64,000 bases of DNA, taken from positions 7,480,379 to 7,544,378 of the forward strand of contig NC_079905.1 of NCBI RefSeq assembly GCF_024868665.1, written 5' to 3'. The DNA is from Triplophysa rosa (lineage: Eukaryota > Chordata > Actinopteri > Cypriniformes > Nemacheilidae). The first letter of the stretch is position 1; the number at the start of each line of letters is the position of its first letter. The notes below the pieces were generated by a model. It saw nothing but the letters and a program-made list of their open reading frames with translations, did not search any database and was not told where the DNA came from. This document shows, one piece after another, positions 23,621-45,402 of the stretch. The translations under genes and the position numbers were made by a program.

Positions 23621-24238
23621 GATGAATCTGTAAAACAAAAGCGTCAACTTTTCTTAAATCGGAGTCGACCTTAGATTTGTGTTGTAGAAATACCTTAAAT
23701 GCATACGTTAAAAAAAAGGTTGTATGTTTGTTTGTTTATTTATTTTACTTCAATAACCCTTGTCTCAGCCGAACTATCCCCAACCACAGCGATCGCCAAC
23801 AGTTGTTGAAGCTTCTTTTCAAATGTAACGCTACTGTGTTTCTCATCCAATCAGTGAGCGGTTGTGACCTCCGCCTTGTAACCCCTAGCAGTCTCTTGAC
23901 CAATAAGATAACACCGCACTAAACCGGAAGAATGAAATCTGACCAATGGTTGAGTGTTTTGCTGTTTCCGCTGCAGTAAGAAAGAAGCCGATTGGCGGAT
24001 GGTTGCACAGTTAGGTAGGTGTGGGTGTGTTAAGACAGTCACATCGATCGGGCTTGTCTCTGTAATCACGTGTGCATATATGATGGAAACTGAAAGAGTT
24101 TATGGTTTGTAAAATAAATAAACGTGTAAGAAATAAGACCGCATGTGCAATGCTAATGATATTTTGTATATACCTTTAATAAACGTATCGCACTAACGCG
24201 CTTTAGTAAAACCTGCTTCTGTTAACAGGAATTTAAAA
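23621..24238. promoter_or_regulatory. Bidirectional cdca8/airim promoter with CCAAT boxes and CHR
   Basis: The 618 bp between the two start codons contains four CCAAT boxes: 23847-23851, 23900-23904, 23943-23947 and an inverted one at 23991-23995. A TTTGAA element (CHR) lies on the minus strand at 23818-23823, 23 bp from the nearest CCAAT box. CCAAT boxes upstream of a CHR is the known architecture of NF-Y/DREAM-controlled G2/M genes, and the order is correct for cdca8. Start sites are not determined. Confidence 0.65.
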
Positions 24239-25692
24239 ATGTCTAGTCCTGTTTCAGCGTCGTTTCACGAACAGCTTCATAAATGCTTTGAGGTTTTAAA
24301 AGTGAATAAAAGTATTTGGGAAGGTGTGTTAGTTGAATGTACTTCTATGATGAGCTCTCTTGGAAACCTCGCCACCCAGATAAAGGCTTTGAAAAACGTG
24401 CAGCTCGCAAACACACCTCTGGCTCATTTCCCTAGTTTACAAGAACGACTTCATTATAAACTCTCACTGGCTGTGGATACAGTTCTGAGAAAGTTAGACG
24501 AGAACATGTAAGTCCTGCTTAATATTGGCGAAAAGAATGCTTCTTTAAAACATGTATTCACCATTATGTTGTCTTTATTGGTAGGGATGCTCTTCAGACA
24601 GCGAGGAACACCATCAGTCAACACGTGTCTGCTGCTTTCCAGTTCTATGAGAAAAACACAAACACACTTGACATTGTTTGTTGTGTCGCCAGATCAGCCA
24701 CGTGTCCCTCCATCGCAGACATGTTAGAGTGGCTTCAAGACGCAGATCGTCATTACCGCCTCCAGTATCCTCTGAAACCATTCTGTTATAGGTTGTTGAT
24801 AGACCGTGTGATTGGCAATACATTTGTATATTTATATGATAGACTACATTCACAAATCCTGTTATGAGTAAAGTTTATGAATCCGTTCAAGTTTGAAGTA
24901 TTTATGTACCAGTTAAGGCTTGTCACCAAACAGCACAGGACTTTCCTCATCTTCATGCTTAGATTACTGCAGAGAAGAAACTTTCTGCAGATGCTGACAC
25001 CCACTGATCTTACCTTAATGGAAACCGCACCAAAGAGATGGGACTCTTTGCGTTTACCTAGTAGAGAGGAGAGAATTGGAGGTATTTCCACTGTATTCTG
25101 TATCATATGAGGTTACAAATTTTGGCTAATTTTACATCTGGTAATAACGGCTGTCATGGGGGATTTGATCTGGGCACAATATAGGTGTATACCTACCATA
25201 CATACACATAAATAATCCTTTACAGAACATTTTTCTTATGCATGGCATCAATATCCAGATCATATGAAAGATGTACCTGTAATATTCAGTTAACTACAAT
25301 TAAAATGACCAAGTATTCCCATTCATGTTTATAGACACAGACAGTCACACGACACATTGAGCCAGATGCAAACATGGCCTGAAGTATTGTGTAACAGTTT
25401 GTAATCCTGTAGATTCTGTTGACACATCTCATTGCATTCGTGTGTATGTTGTTTATTTATAGTATGGTATGCAACTTTATAGGTGTCACACAGTGATTGC
25501 AATTGTAAGATGACCTGTAACAATAGATATATAAATTTTACATTTAAAAAAGAGGTATTTGTCTCATAGTTTGTATTGCCCAGTTTTTTTTGCAAACATT
25601 ACGCTTGTATTAATATTTTATGTATTTTTTGTGTTTCAGATGCACTGTGTCAAGTGTCCTTCATGGAAATGTCTTCCAAAGCTCAGCTTTGA
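24239..25692 (+). CDS. airim: AFG2-interacting ribosome maturation factor (C1orf109 homologue), 206 aa
   Basis: Human C1orf109/AIRIM works with the AAA ATPases SPATA5 and SPATA5L1 and with CINP in the 55LCC complex, which acts in late 60S ribosome maturation and replisome proteostasis. Coding exons are 24239-24507, 24585-24764, 24963-25081 and 25640-25692, joining to 621 nt with the stop. Human is 203 aa. The diagnostic block SIADMLEWLQDADRHYR lies in exon 2, followed after the splice by RRNFLQML and later APKRWDSL, which align without gaps to the human protein. The exon 2 donor (CCA|GTATCC) is weak. Two other junctions are possible (donor at 24791; acceptors at 24973 or 24975), but the chosen pair alone gives a gap-free alignment. 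It is divergent from cdca8, as in mammals. Confidence 0.85.
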
Positions 25693-26080
25693 GATGATTG
25701 GTAGGCTTTCGCTGCATCTTGTGTATGATGTTGTTGTTAGTATGGCAACAAAATATTAAAGGACCACCGGAGACCTAAAGAGAGACATTTCATTACCTGG
25801 ATGTACCTGGACAATGACAAGGACTGTATATCAGCATCACTGTTCAGCACACTGAGAATTGGTTTTGATTATGTAAAATAATTAATTTTACAATTTCTTG
25901 TATGAATCTATGAAAACCACAGTCAGTATTTTATTGCTCCGAGTAAAAACAAGACCATTTTAAATTTTTCAAAGAGATTTTCATATGTCCACTTTAAGCG
26001 TTTAAGAGATACTGTCCACTGTAGTGACCAATATGTGCAAGAGTTTGAGATTGTGTGTTTATTCAACGCAAACAAATAAA
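25693..26080 (+). promoter_or_regulatory. airim 3' untranslated region and poly(A) signal
   Basis: A canonical AATAAA lies at 26075-26080, about 390 bp after the airim stop. The cleavage site would fall near 26095, just short of the oppositely oriented claudin poly(A) signals. Confidence 0.55.
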
Positions 26081-26109
26081 ATAAGATGAAAGAACTGTCA
26101 CGTCACACT

Positions 26110-27178
26110 TTTATTTTATTACACGGTTTAAAACTCACATTTTCAATCAATAAATAGAGAAATCATGCACAAACATACACAGTAAGTTAGTGGTTTCATC
26201 TAATGACAACAGCACTGAGCTGTGATATGTCAATTAAACACTTATTTTAAGGAACAGAGAGAAGTCAATACTATTGGACAAATTAAAATAAATTAGACAA
26301 GGTTCACATAAATAGCGGAGTGTAAATGAATCAACAGTTCTCATGAGAGCACAAAATACGAAGAGACTAACAAGTAATTCTGAAAATCTTGGACCCACTG
26401 CAATACTGCTATAGTGCTACTAACACACAGAGAGAGCTTTGTGTAAAACAAACGTAAATTAAAGGTGTACCCAGTATTTTTCACATTTAATTTTTTTTAC
26501 CTCTGAATCAACAATACTTCTCTAAGATATTTAGAATGATGTACAATCAAGTGAGATGAAAAAATGGTTTGTTCTCCATAAAGTCAGACCTTGGGGACCA
26601 CCATGTTGAGATCACATGACCAGCTGTATCGTGCAGTGTGACCAGGTTATTTTCTATAAAGCTGAATTGTGCATTCTGTTATGTTAAAGTACAGAGATAA
26701 CATTGGGAGGACCACTGAAATGAGTTTTTTTCTACCAAACAGAGGGGATGTCCAGCTATCTTGGTGATCCTAGCAGCAGAGACTGACACACTTCAGCTTT
26801 AAGAGCTTATCGGACTATTCCAGTATTTAAAGCACTTTGCAAAACATTAACATCTAAATAAACAAGCAAACCATAGAATATACCAACAAACACAATATAC
26901 ATATTAGACACAATGTAATAGCCCAAGTTATGCATCATAATGTGTGTGCGATCCAACAAAACTAAACAGAAAGAGTTAATAAATAATGACTGAAAAAGCA
27001 GGAAAACAGGAACTGACTGGACTTCAAGCGGCACAGATGAGCAAAATGCCTCTGTCCATCAAAACAAAAACATTTACTGAGTGCACCTTTAATTTTCATT
27101 TCCAATTACATTTCTCTGCAGATGTCTCCCTATTCATCCTTACCACTTTAAATCATGAACATCTGCTTTCATTTCCCT
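26110..27178 (-). promoter_or_regulatory. Claudin 3' untranslated region with poly(A) signals
   Basis: Two overlapping TTTATT hexamers (minus-strand AATAAA) at 26110-26115 and 26115-26120 would end the claudin transcript after an untranslated region of about 1.07 kb. They lie about 30 bp from the airim signal, so the two genes are tail-to-tail. No coding exon lies between. Confidence 0.5.
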
Positions 27179-27865
27179 CTAAACATACTCCTTAAGAGGC
27201 AAGGAACTGTTGGTGATGGGCTTGGGAGGATCGGATGCAGAAGGCCTCGAGTTGGCAAAGCTACGGCCCATGTACCCCCGTCTGTACCCTTCTCTCTCAA
27301 AGTGCGGGCAGGTGCTGCTCAGCACCGCCCCACTGATCATAAGGATCACGGCTGCCGCCCATCCCAGATAAATGGCCTGACCCAGCTCCCGCTTGTTCTG
27401 CAGAGGAACATTGGGGTTGTAGAAGTCCTGCACCACACTGTTTGCTGTCCAAGACACGGGCACTAGGACGCACAGTCCCGTCAGGATGAAGAGCACCCCA
27501 CCGGACAGAGCTATGCCGGCCTTGGCATGGCGATCGTCCCCGGCGCAGGTGGTGCACTTCATGCCACAGCAAGAGACGGTGCAGGACAACCAGCCCAAGA
27601 AGATGGCAATGCACATGAGAGCCCGTGCCGCCTGTATATCAGGCGGCAGAGCCAGCATGGAATCGTAGGTCTTACACTGCATGTGGCCGGTGGTCTGATA
27701 GATACAATTCATCCAGATTCCCTGCCAGACGATCTCGGAGGTGAGGATGTTGCTGCCTATGAAGGCCGTGACCTTCCACTGAGGCAACGCGGTCACCGCT
27801 ATAGCCATTATCCAGCCTGTCACGGCACAGGTAAAGCTGATCAGTTGCATTCCAGTGTTCACCAT
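27179..27865 (-). CDS. Claudin, tight-junction four-pass membrane protein, single coding exon, 228 aa
   Basis: Claudins form tight-junction strands that set paracellular permeability. The protein has the family signature in the first extracellular loop: W30, G49-I50-W51, C54 and C64, followed by R81 after the loop. Four hydrophobic segments lie at about residues 8-26, 82-102, 117-137 and 161-183. DFYNP in the second extracellular loop and the C-terminal Tyr-Val, a PDZ-binding end for ZO proteins, are present. The loop sequence is closest to what I know of the claudin-3/4/5/6/9 group, but I cannot assign a fish paralogue. The start at 27865 gives the usual MVNTGMQL N-terminus. An in-frame ATG at 27914-27916 would add 17 residues not typical of the family. 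The gene is intronless in its coding part, as in many claudins. Confidence 0.92.
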   Translation of the reverse strand: MVNTGMQLISFTCAVTGWIMAIAVTALPQWKVTAFIGSNILTSEIVWQGIWMNCIYQTTGHMQCKTYDSMLALPPDIQAARALMCIAIFLGWLSCTVSCCGMKCTTCAGDDRHAKAGIALSGGVLFILTGLCVLVPVSWTANSVVQDFYNPNVPLQNKRELGQAIYLGWAAAVILMISGAVLSSTCPHFEREGYRRGYMGRSFANSRPSASDPPKPITNSSLPLKEYV

Positions 27866-28950
27866 ACTGCCACCCTCTGAATACCACGCCTCCTCGGGCC
27901 ACAACCTCGACGACACCTTTCCGCTTAGAAAAGGTCCTACTATGGATAATTGTCTCCCTCTTTTCTGCTCACAGAGGCTGGCACGATTGCCAAACCTCTA
28001 CTTACTCCTGGAAAAGCTTTTTTGTCCTTTTCTCAAAACGAAGTTTCGTATAGCCGCATTATAGCTCGTCCCTGTTTGCGACCTCAGACTGTTGCGTTCA
28101 CTTTCCTCACGTCTTTCTATGAGGTGATGAATAGTTAAACAATCCCGAAAACTGCTGCCAATTGTCTCAGCTCACCCACATGGAACTGACTGAACTTCTG
28201 AAGTTCCACCACCTTCGTCCTACATTCGCAGAAGCTGCTTGCTTCTCGTTCTCTTCTTGGTAAAGAAAGATCTACTCCTATCTCTGGGACATACGTCTCT
28301 AATGTTGGTGTTGCCTTCCCCAAATGGGTCACCCAGATTAAATTTGATACTGTAACATGGATGCCGTGGCTGTCCAAGATGGATTACCTCCAAAGACGCA
28401 AATAAACAACACGTCAAAAAAATGTAGACAAAATCAACACAAATGTAAACAGCCTTCGTAATTATTTCAGTTTCGGCTAAATTAAAAATCCCATCGAGGA
28501 CGCTAAAAAAGTTTGTCAGATATGACACCACGTGGTGTCGGTGAGAAAGATATCCAAGGTCTTCTTCTAGGCTGTACGTGATGTTAAAAATCTGCAGGAG
28601 GGTCGAATCAAGAGCAGTCGAAACACAAAAAGGGTGCTGTGCCTCAGGCCACTTGAGCAAAGACAAAAGCAGTCTCCTCTTCTCCTCTGCAATAAAACCT
28701 TCAGCGGTTGGTTAGTTGCAGTCAGAGCGGTGATCACCCATTGGCGGCCGAAACACTTACAGGTGTTTCAAGTGTGCCGGCCTGTATCAGAAAAGGTCCC
28801 ACGAAGCCAGTCTCATCTTGAAAAGAAAGCAAATAACAGTGTATAGAGAGAGACAGAGCGAGAGAGAGGAGGGAGGGCGAGCGTGGTGTCTGTTCGAGGG
28901 TCAATTTACACAAAACAATCTAGGTGCCCTTAACAATAGGGCTTAAAAAT
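27866..28950. other. Upstream region of the claudin gene
   Basis: This must hold the claudin promoter and 5' untranslated region, but no clear TATA box or CpG island marks the start. A 148-codon minus-strand open frame (28220-28666) covers most of it without a recognisable domain. A GA-rich tract lies at 28850-28880. Confidence 0.4.
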
Positions 28951-29148
28951 GGTCAATGCTTTTAAAGAGCCGCTGCTAAAAATGCTTACGCTCACGTTAG
29001 TTTTGACTGAAAATTGCTTTCTAAGAGAAGCTTGTCAAGGCTGTTTGCTTTTGTGGTCATGTATGAGGGTGGCAAGAATGACAAACTGTAAAACGCTTCC
29101 ACTTTGCAACAGTACACCAATACATTTCTTGCCACAGGTATTGTGACT

Positions 29149-29250
29149 TTAAAGGGATAGTTCACCCAAAAATAATAATTGTGTCATTTACTCAACATCA
29201 TGTTGTTTAAAACCTGTGAATTTTCATTTTTGGGGTGAACTGTCCTTGTA
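29149..29250. repeat. Palindromic MITE copy, internally deleted
   Basis: TTTAAAGGGATAGTTCACCC is followed after only about 60 bp by CATTTTTGGGGTGAACTGTC, the inverted terminus. The middle of the element is missing, leaving a compact hairpin. Confidence 0.75.
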
Positions 29251-29963
29251 AGGGCTTTGATGTGTGCGGTACAAATGATCTGCTTACAGCAATATTATGT
29301 TACTTTGCAGGATGATTAAAGGTGATTTAACACAATGTGTTCTTTGAAGTTTTTTAATATAAATGCATATTTAATTAAAAACATGGAAAAGAGACAAGTT
29401 TTCAATGTCCTTATTTAAAAAAAGATACGTTACCCCGCTTTATAACCTACAGACGTTGGTGTCTATGCTTATGAATTAAATATTACGGGGCAAGATATCT
29501 GGATTATGTTTCCTTTTGTTGCTGCTTCTCCATGGCAACAGTGGTCATGACGACAGGACAGAGGAAATGACAGAAGGGGCACAAAAGAGAGGGCAGACTG
29601 ATGGTACATAGAATCTCTACACAACTGTATCAGAAAATGGCATTTGAACAGTAAAGTTTAAAGCCTTATGATGCGTTATCAACAAGTAACCTCAGATATT
29701 TTGGTGGTTTTCAAATGATCAAATTTTAAATACACAAGTCATTTCTATTTTACTCCAGAATCAAACTCATGCTTTATTTCAATTAAAACTACACTTGTAG
29801 GATATTACTTGTTTAATGAAAACCAAAAAAAACTATTGCAGCTGGTTGGTGCTACTTCTGAACACAAAGTTGTTAACTTGTAGACCTTTGGGAGTGTTGC
29901 CATCTAGTGGCAAAACAACATCTCATCTTTTTGTAGCAGTGGCATCAATGTCCAAACAATATT

Positions 29964-30282
29964 TAAACAGATAGTTCACCCAAAAATGAAAATTCTGTCA
30001 ATTTACTCACAGGTTTGATATGACAAGAGGGTATGACTTGCTTTGTTCTGCAGAACACAAAAGATTTTGGAAAAACGTTGGTAACTGAACAACGACAGTA
30101 CCCATTCACCTCTATTGTATGGACACAAAACCAATGCAAGTCAATGGGTTCCACTTTTGATTACCGACATTTTTCAAAATATCTTCTTTGTGTTCTGCAG
30201 AAGAAAGTTATACAAGTTTAGAAATGACAAGAGGGTGAGTAAATTACAGGATTTTTATTTTTGGGTAAACTGTCCCTTTAAA
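29964..30282. repeat. Palindromic MITE copy, full length
   Basis: The left arm is ACAGATAGTTCACCCAAAAA followed by TGAAAATTCTGTCA. The right arm is TTTTTATTTTTGGGTAAACT followed by GTCCCTTTAAA. Inner landmarks also mirror each other: CTGCAGAACACAAAAG against CTTTGTGTTCTGCAG. Confidence 0.8.
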
Positions 30283-30341
30283 CCACAACAATAAAATATA
30301 AAATTATTAAAAACGATAGCTTTGGCAGTAAGTCTGTAGAT

Positions 30342-30410
30342 TTTATTTATTTATGCAATAAATGACATGACACAGAGCTGTGTGTTATAGGCATAAAATA
30401 CCGATTTATT
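30342..30410 (-). promoter_or_regulatory. Candidate poly(A) signals of ago4
   Basis: Minus-strand AATAAA hexamers (TTTATT on the plus strand) occur at 30342-30347, 30346-30351 and 30405-30410. They mark the left end of a roughly 3-kb MITE-free tract next to the ago4 stop. Use of these sites is inferred. Confidence 0.35.
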
Positions 30411-31840
30411 AATTTGCACGATAACACAAATATTCCCTGCAGGCTAAAAAAAGGGGAGATTTTTTAAAAATGTCACAAAGCAATACAGCAACTCATGGGG
30501 CACCCGGACAGGAGAAGCTACAGGAGCCCTTCCCAGCAGGTCAAAGAAAGTGCCCACTATTGCTATCGGACAAGTCACACAGCTCAGAACACGAGAATAG
30601 AACAGCACAAAAAAAGCTACACACCAGTAAGAGAAACAAAATAAAAATTAAATTACAATACACATTTGTCAATTAACAAAGCCATATATATCAAATAGGA
30701 ATAAAAAAAACTCATGCTCTCTATTAATTGGGCCAGAGAGAATGGTTAAAAAAAGGTAAAAAGAGGTAATTCTTGTGCAGTGAACCCTTGGGGGCCCACC
30801 ACATGCGGAGAGGAAGTGCATGTGTGGAGGTGCCACGGCACTGGAGAGCCCGAGAGCAGAGCCAGAACGAAACAGCAGATGACATGGTACTTCATCAGTC
30901 AGATGAAGTAAAGAAGGGGTGAGAAGGTCAGTCTTCAGAAGGGCCCTGTGATTGAAGAAGGTACCTCGCTTGGGTCGGAGCCCCCGAAGACTGGCGTCTT
31001 CACCCCTTCAACACCCACGTGTGTTCCTCATCGAGTTACTGACGTTTGTGGAGGAATCTGAAAATCTTGTAAGAGACCAGACAACATCGCTACTAAAAAC
31101 AGTCTCACTGAATCAATGTACAAATAGAAAAAACCTCTCCTGTTTCAGAATAAATATTTTCTGAGAGATTAGAACAATACTCTGGCATGCAGGCGAGCAC
31201 AGTCTAAGTTTGAAAATCCACAGAGCTAAAGAGCTAGTCCACCATATGCACATTCCCATTGATTGATACAAGCAAAATAAGTACATAAACACAAACAGCA
31301 ATAGGAATCCAACCAACAGCCACGTCGACGAAAAAGTATTACAGCTTTTAAATGTTCGAACTTTTGGGTTATATTGCTTTGCAATGATATCATGACTGGA
31401 AACTTGAATTAATGCCATGTAACAATTTAGCCAAGAAAAGACACGTACACTACACTCGAACGCGATATTCTCTGGAAGATGTGACATCAAAGTAACCTAT
31501 TAAGCATTTTAAACATTTGAATCCAATTTATTGCATGTGATGCCCTTGCCCACTTTCTCTTTCGTGGTGCCAGCATCCACGCCAGCGACAGGCTGCTGCC
31601 CAAACTCATTCATAGCAAACCTACTGCTTTACGGATGGTTTATTACAAAAGGGTTTTTGCAGAGCTGCCCGCCTGCCGAGGCGTGCACGCCGGAGACCCT
31701 CAGCTGCCCAGTATCAGTCAACCGGGCACAGCCGTTCATTCCAAAGGCAGTGCTTATGCTTGCGTCATAAAATGTATGGTGTCCTATCTTTTATACACAA
31801 AGAGAAATGGTTCCTCGGATTTATATTATAGATTCAAGTT

Positions 31841-31842
<2 letters not shown>

Positions 31843-31876
<34 letters not shown>
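31843..31876. repeat. CA dinucleotide microsatellite
   Basis: About 17 perfect CA units within the presumed ago4 3' untranslated region; GT repeats on the transcript strand. Confidence 0.9.
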
Positions 31877-31877
<1 letters not shown>

Positions 31878-32696
31878 GTATTAAACACACTTTTAAGTGT
31901 AAAATTCTGCCGATATCCCCCCCTGCAAAAGTTCCGATTTGTCACCCCTCTTTCTCCTGCCACCAATCTGACCCATATTTTACTTCGTAAAGAATTCGCT
32001 AAAAACTTTGATCAATTCTCAACACATAAAAAACATCAAGAGGACAAACCTAAACAATTTGGGCCCTCATTATCATGGCCACAAAGCTACAAGAAACGAA
32101 GCTGTATATTAAAAAAAAACCTCTCCACCTACGACCACATTGACTCCTGGATCACTTACAGAACAGATCAGACGAACGATCAATATCAACATGAACGACG
32201 AGAAGAACGATGATCTACTCTAACAAACTGTTAAAGTTTAACACAAAAAAACGTTTATATTAAACTCTTACAAATCTGATTTGAATCTTATGTATAAATG
32301 CATAAAAGTAGAGAGAGTGCTGTATGTTGCGAGCCTAGCCTATCAGACGGCGTTGCCGCGTCCATGACTGTGCAATGGCCATAACCTTTCAACCCTGTAA
32401 AATAACCATCCAAAATAGACGTACGTGTTTCCAGATCTGCCACAGGCAGAATGGCACATGTACGGTCCTGTTTGCCCAGGTCCCATCGGCCAGAGAGGAG
32501 ACCATGGGTAATATCACTGCTACACAAAACCATCAGCTTATGAAAGCCTGTGAAATCATGGAATATGCTTATAGAGTTGTAAATAGTTTATATATTTTAT
32601 ATATCTATGTGTGTGTTAATATAAAAGAGGCATTTACAGCAGTTTGCGCCTAGATTTCCCTTTAAAAGTCAGTGGCTTGCCATGAGACATGAATCC

Positions 32697-32721
32697 ACAC
32701 ACACAAACACACAAATGCATG

Positions 32722-32756
<35 letters not shown>

Positions 32757-32812
32757 ACACACGCACGCACGCACACACACACGCACGCACACGCGCACGC
32801 ACGCACACACAA
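32697..32812. repeat. Compound AC/ACGC/ACAT microsatellite
   Basis: Imperfect (AC)n with CG and AT interruptions. It drives His-Thr open frames on the plus strand and Val-Cys frames on the minus strand, none of them real. Confidence 0.9.
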
Positions 32813-33357
32813 CGGGAACAGGTTATGGGCATATTTACACCCAGGTCACCTCGTTTGTAAAGACTGAGAGGAAAGTTCAAATACGATCACAAAAAGGAGG
32901 AAAAAACAAACAAATCCAAATCTTAAAGTCAACCCCACCCCCTACTACATGCAAGCCCCGCCCCACCCCAAAAGACATTTGACAAGATTCAGCCAATGGC
33001 GGCTTGAGGTAAAAGTAGACAGAGTCCAGCTTAGCTGAGAGAGCCAGAGCTGCCCTGACCAATGGCGCAGGTTTGCTCACACTCAGTGTATCTCACAAAT
33101 TAAAAAGACATTCAAAATCAACAAAATGAAAGTTAAAATGGCTCAATTTGACTTTTTGTGCATTGGAGGCCAGAGGCCTCTCAGTGCAGGACTGCTGGTA
33201 GAGGTTGGTTCTTCCGAGGCCGAATACAACTGGACTCACGTATGGCCCCCTGGCTTCAGGGCTGCTTTGCTGCAGATGAAGACGTGACGGCGAGAACAAA
33301 GAAGAGAGGAGAGAGATTGTAGAGGGAGTGTAAAGGTGTGTCTCCTGTTGGTTGACA

Positions 33358-44390
<11,033 letters not shown>

Positions 44391-45402
44391 GGCCGAGGGC
44401 TCTCTCTCCGTCTCTGTCCCGGCCTGGCGGCTCCGTACCGACACTGAAATTGGGGGCGGTATCTCGAAGCTTAAAGTGGCTAATTTAAGAAATGGAAGGA
44501 TGCGTAGATGTGCTGCGTTCTACTCCGCCTGCGTTGTCTTCTGAGTGATTTAAAGCAGATCCATGGGATTTGTATGTGCGCATGCGCGAGGACGCGAAAT
44601 TCGGTTGGTGGATGCGCACATTGACACACAGGTAAAATGATAAAGGTTTGGGCGGTGAGATCCACACACAGTCAGATCCAAAGGCTCTCAATCAAGTGGA
44701 TTGTTGTTATAGAATATGTTTTTAGGAGCAGCCTTTTGGTATTAAAATGTTTTAATTGATCCCTGTTCACTTGATTATTTGAATCCAGGATCAACCTACT
44801 GCGTGTACACAATTTCAGTTGTAAGTGACATTTGGCACGTGCATTGACTAATAGCAAATTAATGGTGGGTTGGCTGAGCACTAGTAATTGCCACGTACTT
44901 ATCAAAATTCTATTTTCTCTATATCCTTGTATATTTTATGTTAGGAGTCGCAAAGTAAAAGTAACATAGTTGACATGATTTATTGTGGACGTATTTTGAA
45001 CCCCAATGGAAAGTGGTCTTGTTTGCAGGCACTCTGTTGTTGTCCATTTACAGTCAACTTTGACCAATCCAATGCGGTATTGGTGCCGTAGCCTGACCAA
45101 TCAGCACAGCATCAAAGGCGCCTAACAACTGTTTATCCAATGGTTAGGTTCGAAAAGAATGACGCAGTCTGTTAAAGAAAAGCGCTGTATACCAGCGCGC
45201 GCGAAGAATTGAAGTTTAATTCCTTTACCACTATCGGGCGGGAGATGGATGTATAGGTTTTAGCATTATAAAACTAGCATACACATTTGGACTTTATGAA
45301 GTTTAAGATATAAATATTACATTCTATACGTTTATTTGTCTTTGGAGTGATTGGTTTCTAAGGTTGATGTGGTTTTGTACCGAATAAAGCTTGAGGCAAA
45401 AG
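44391..45402. promoter_or_regulatory. Bidirectional ago4/clspn promoter region
   Basis: The two start codons face away from each other across 1012 bp, the same head-to-head order as human AGO4 and CLSPN. The DNA around the ago4 start (about 44230-44470) is CpG-rich. Nearer clspn there are five CCAAT motifs: 45064-45068, 45069-45073, inverted 45079-45083, 45097-45101 and 45137-45141. A GGCGCC lies at 45117-45122 and a CHR-like TTCGAA at 45149-45154. This is the arrangement of cell-cycle-regulated promoters and fits claspin. Transcription starts are not mapped. Confidence 0.6.

Larger units (their letters stand above)
28951..30404. other. Spacer between claudin and ago4, with two MITEs
   Basis: No coding exon is recognised. 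Two copies of the AGTTCACC MITE family (29149-29250 and 29964-30282) occupy part of it. Confidence 0.5.
30411..33357 (-). other. Probable long 3' untranslated region of ago4
   Basis: From the ago4 stop to about 30.4 kb there is no other gene. The AGTTCACC MITEs common on both sides are absent. The tract holds a pure CA repeat (31843-31876) and a compound AC/CG repeat (32697-32812). Long 3' untranslated regions are usual for vertebrate Argonaute genes, so this reading is plausible but unproven. Open frames on either strand here are short or driven by the repeats. Confidence 0.4.

Noticed and set aside
27486..27880. Plus-strand and alternative minus-strand frames of 60-117 codons
   Set aside because: They overlap the intact claudin coding exon in other frames and reflect its GC-rich codons.
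27866..27916. Upstream in-frame ATG extending the claudin by 17 residues
   Set aside because: Claudins normally begin a few residues before the first membrane segment, and MVNTGMQL fits. The extension has no family support.
31635..32213. 192-codon plus-strand open frame
   Set aside because: It runs through a CA repeat, is antisense to the presumed ago4 3' untranslated region, and has no domain.
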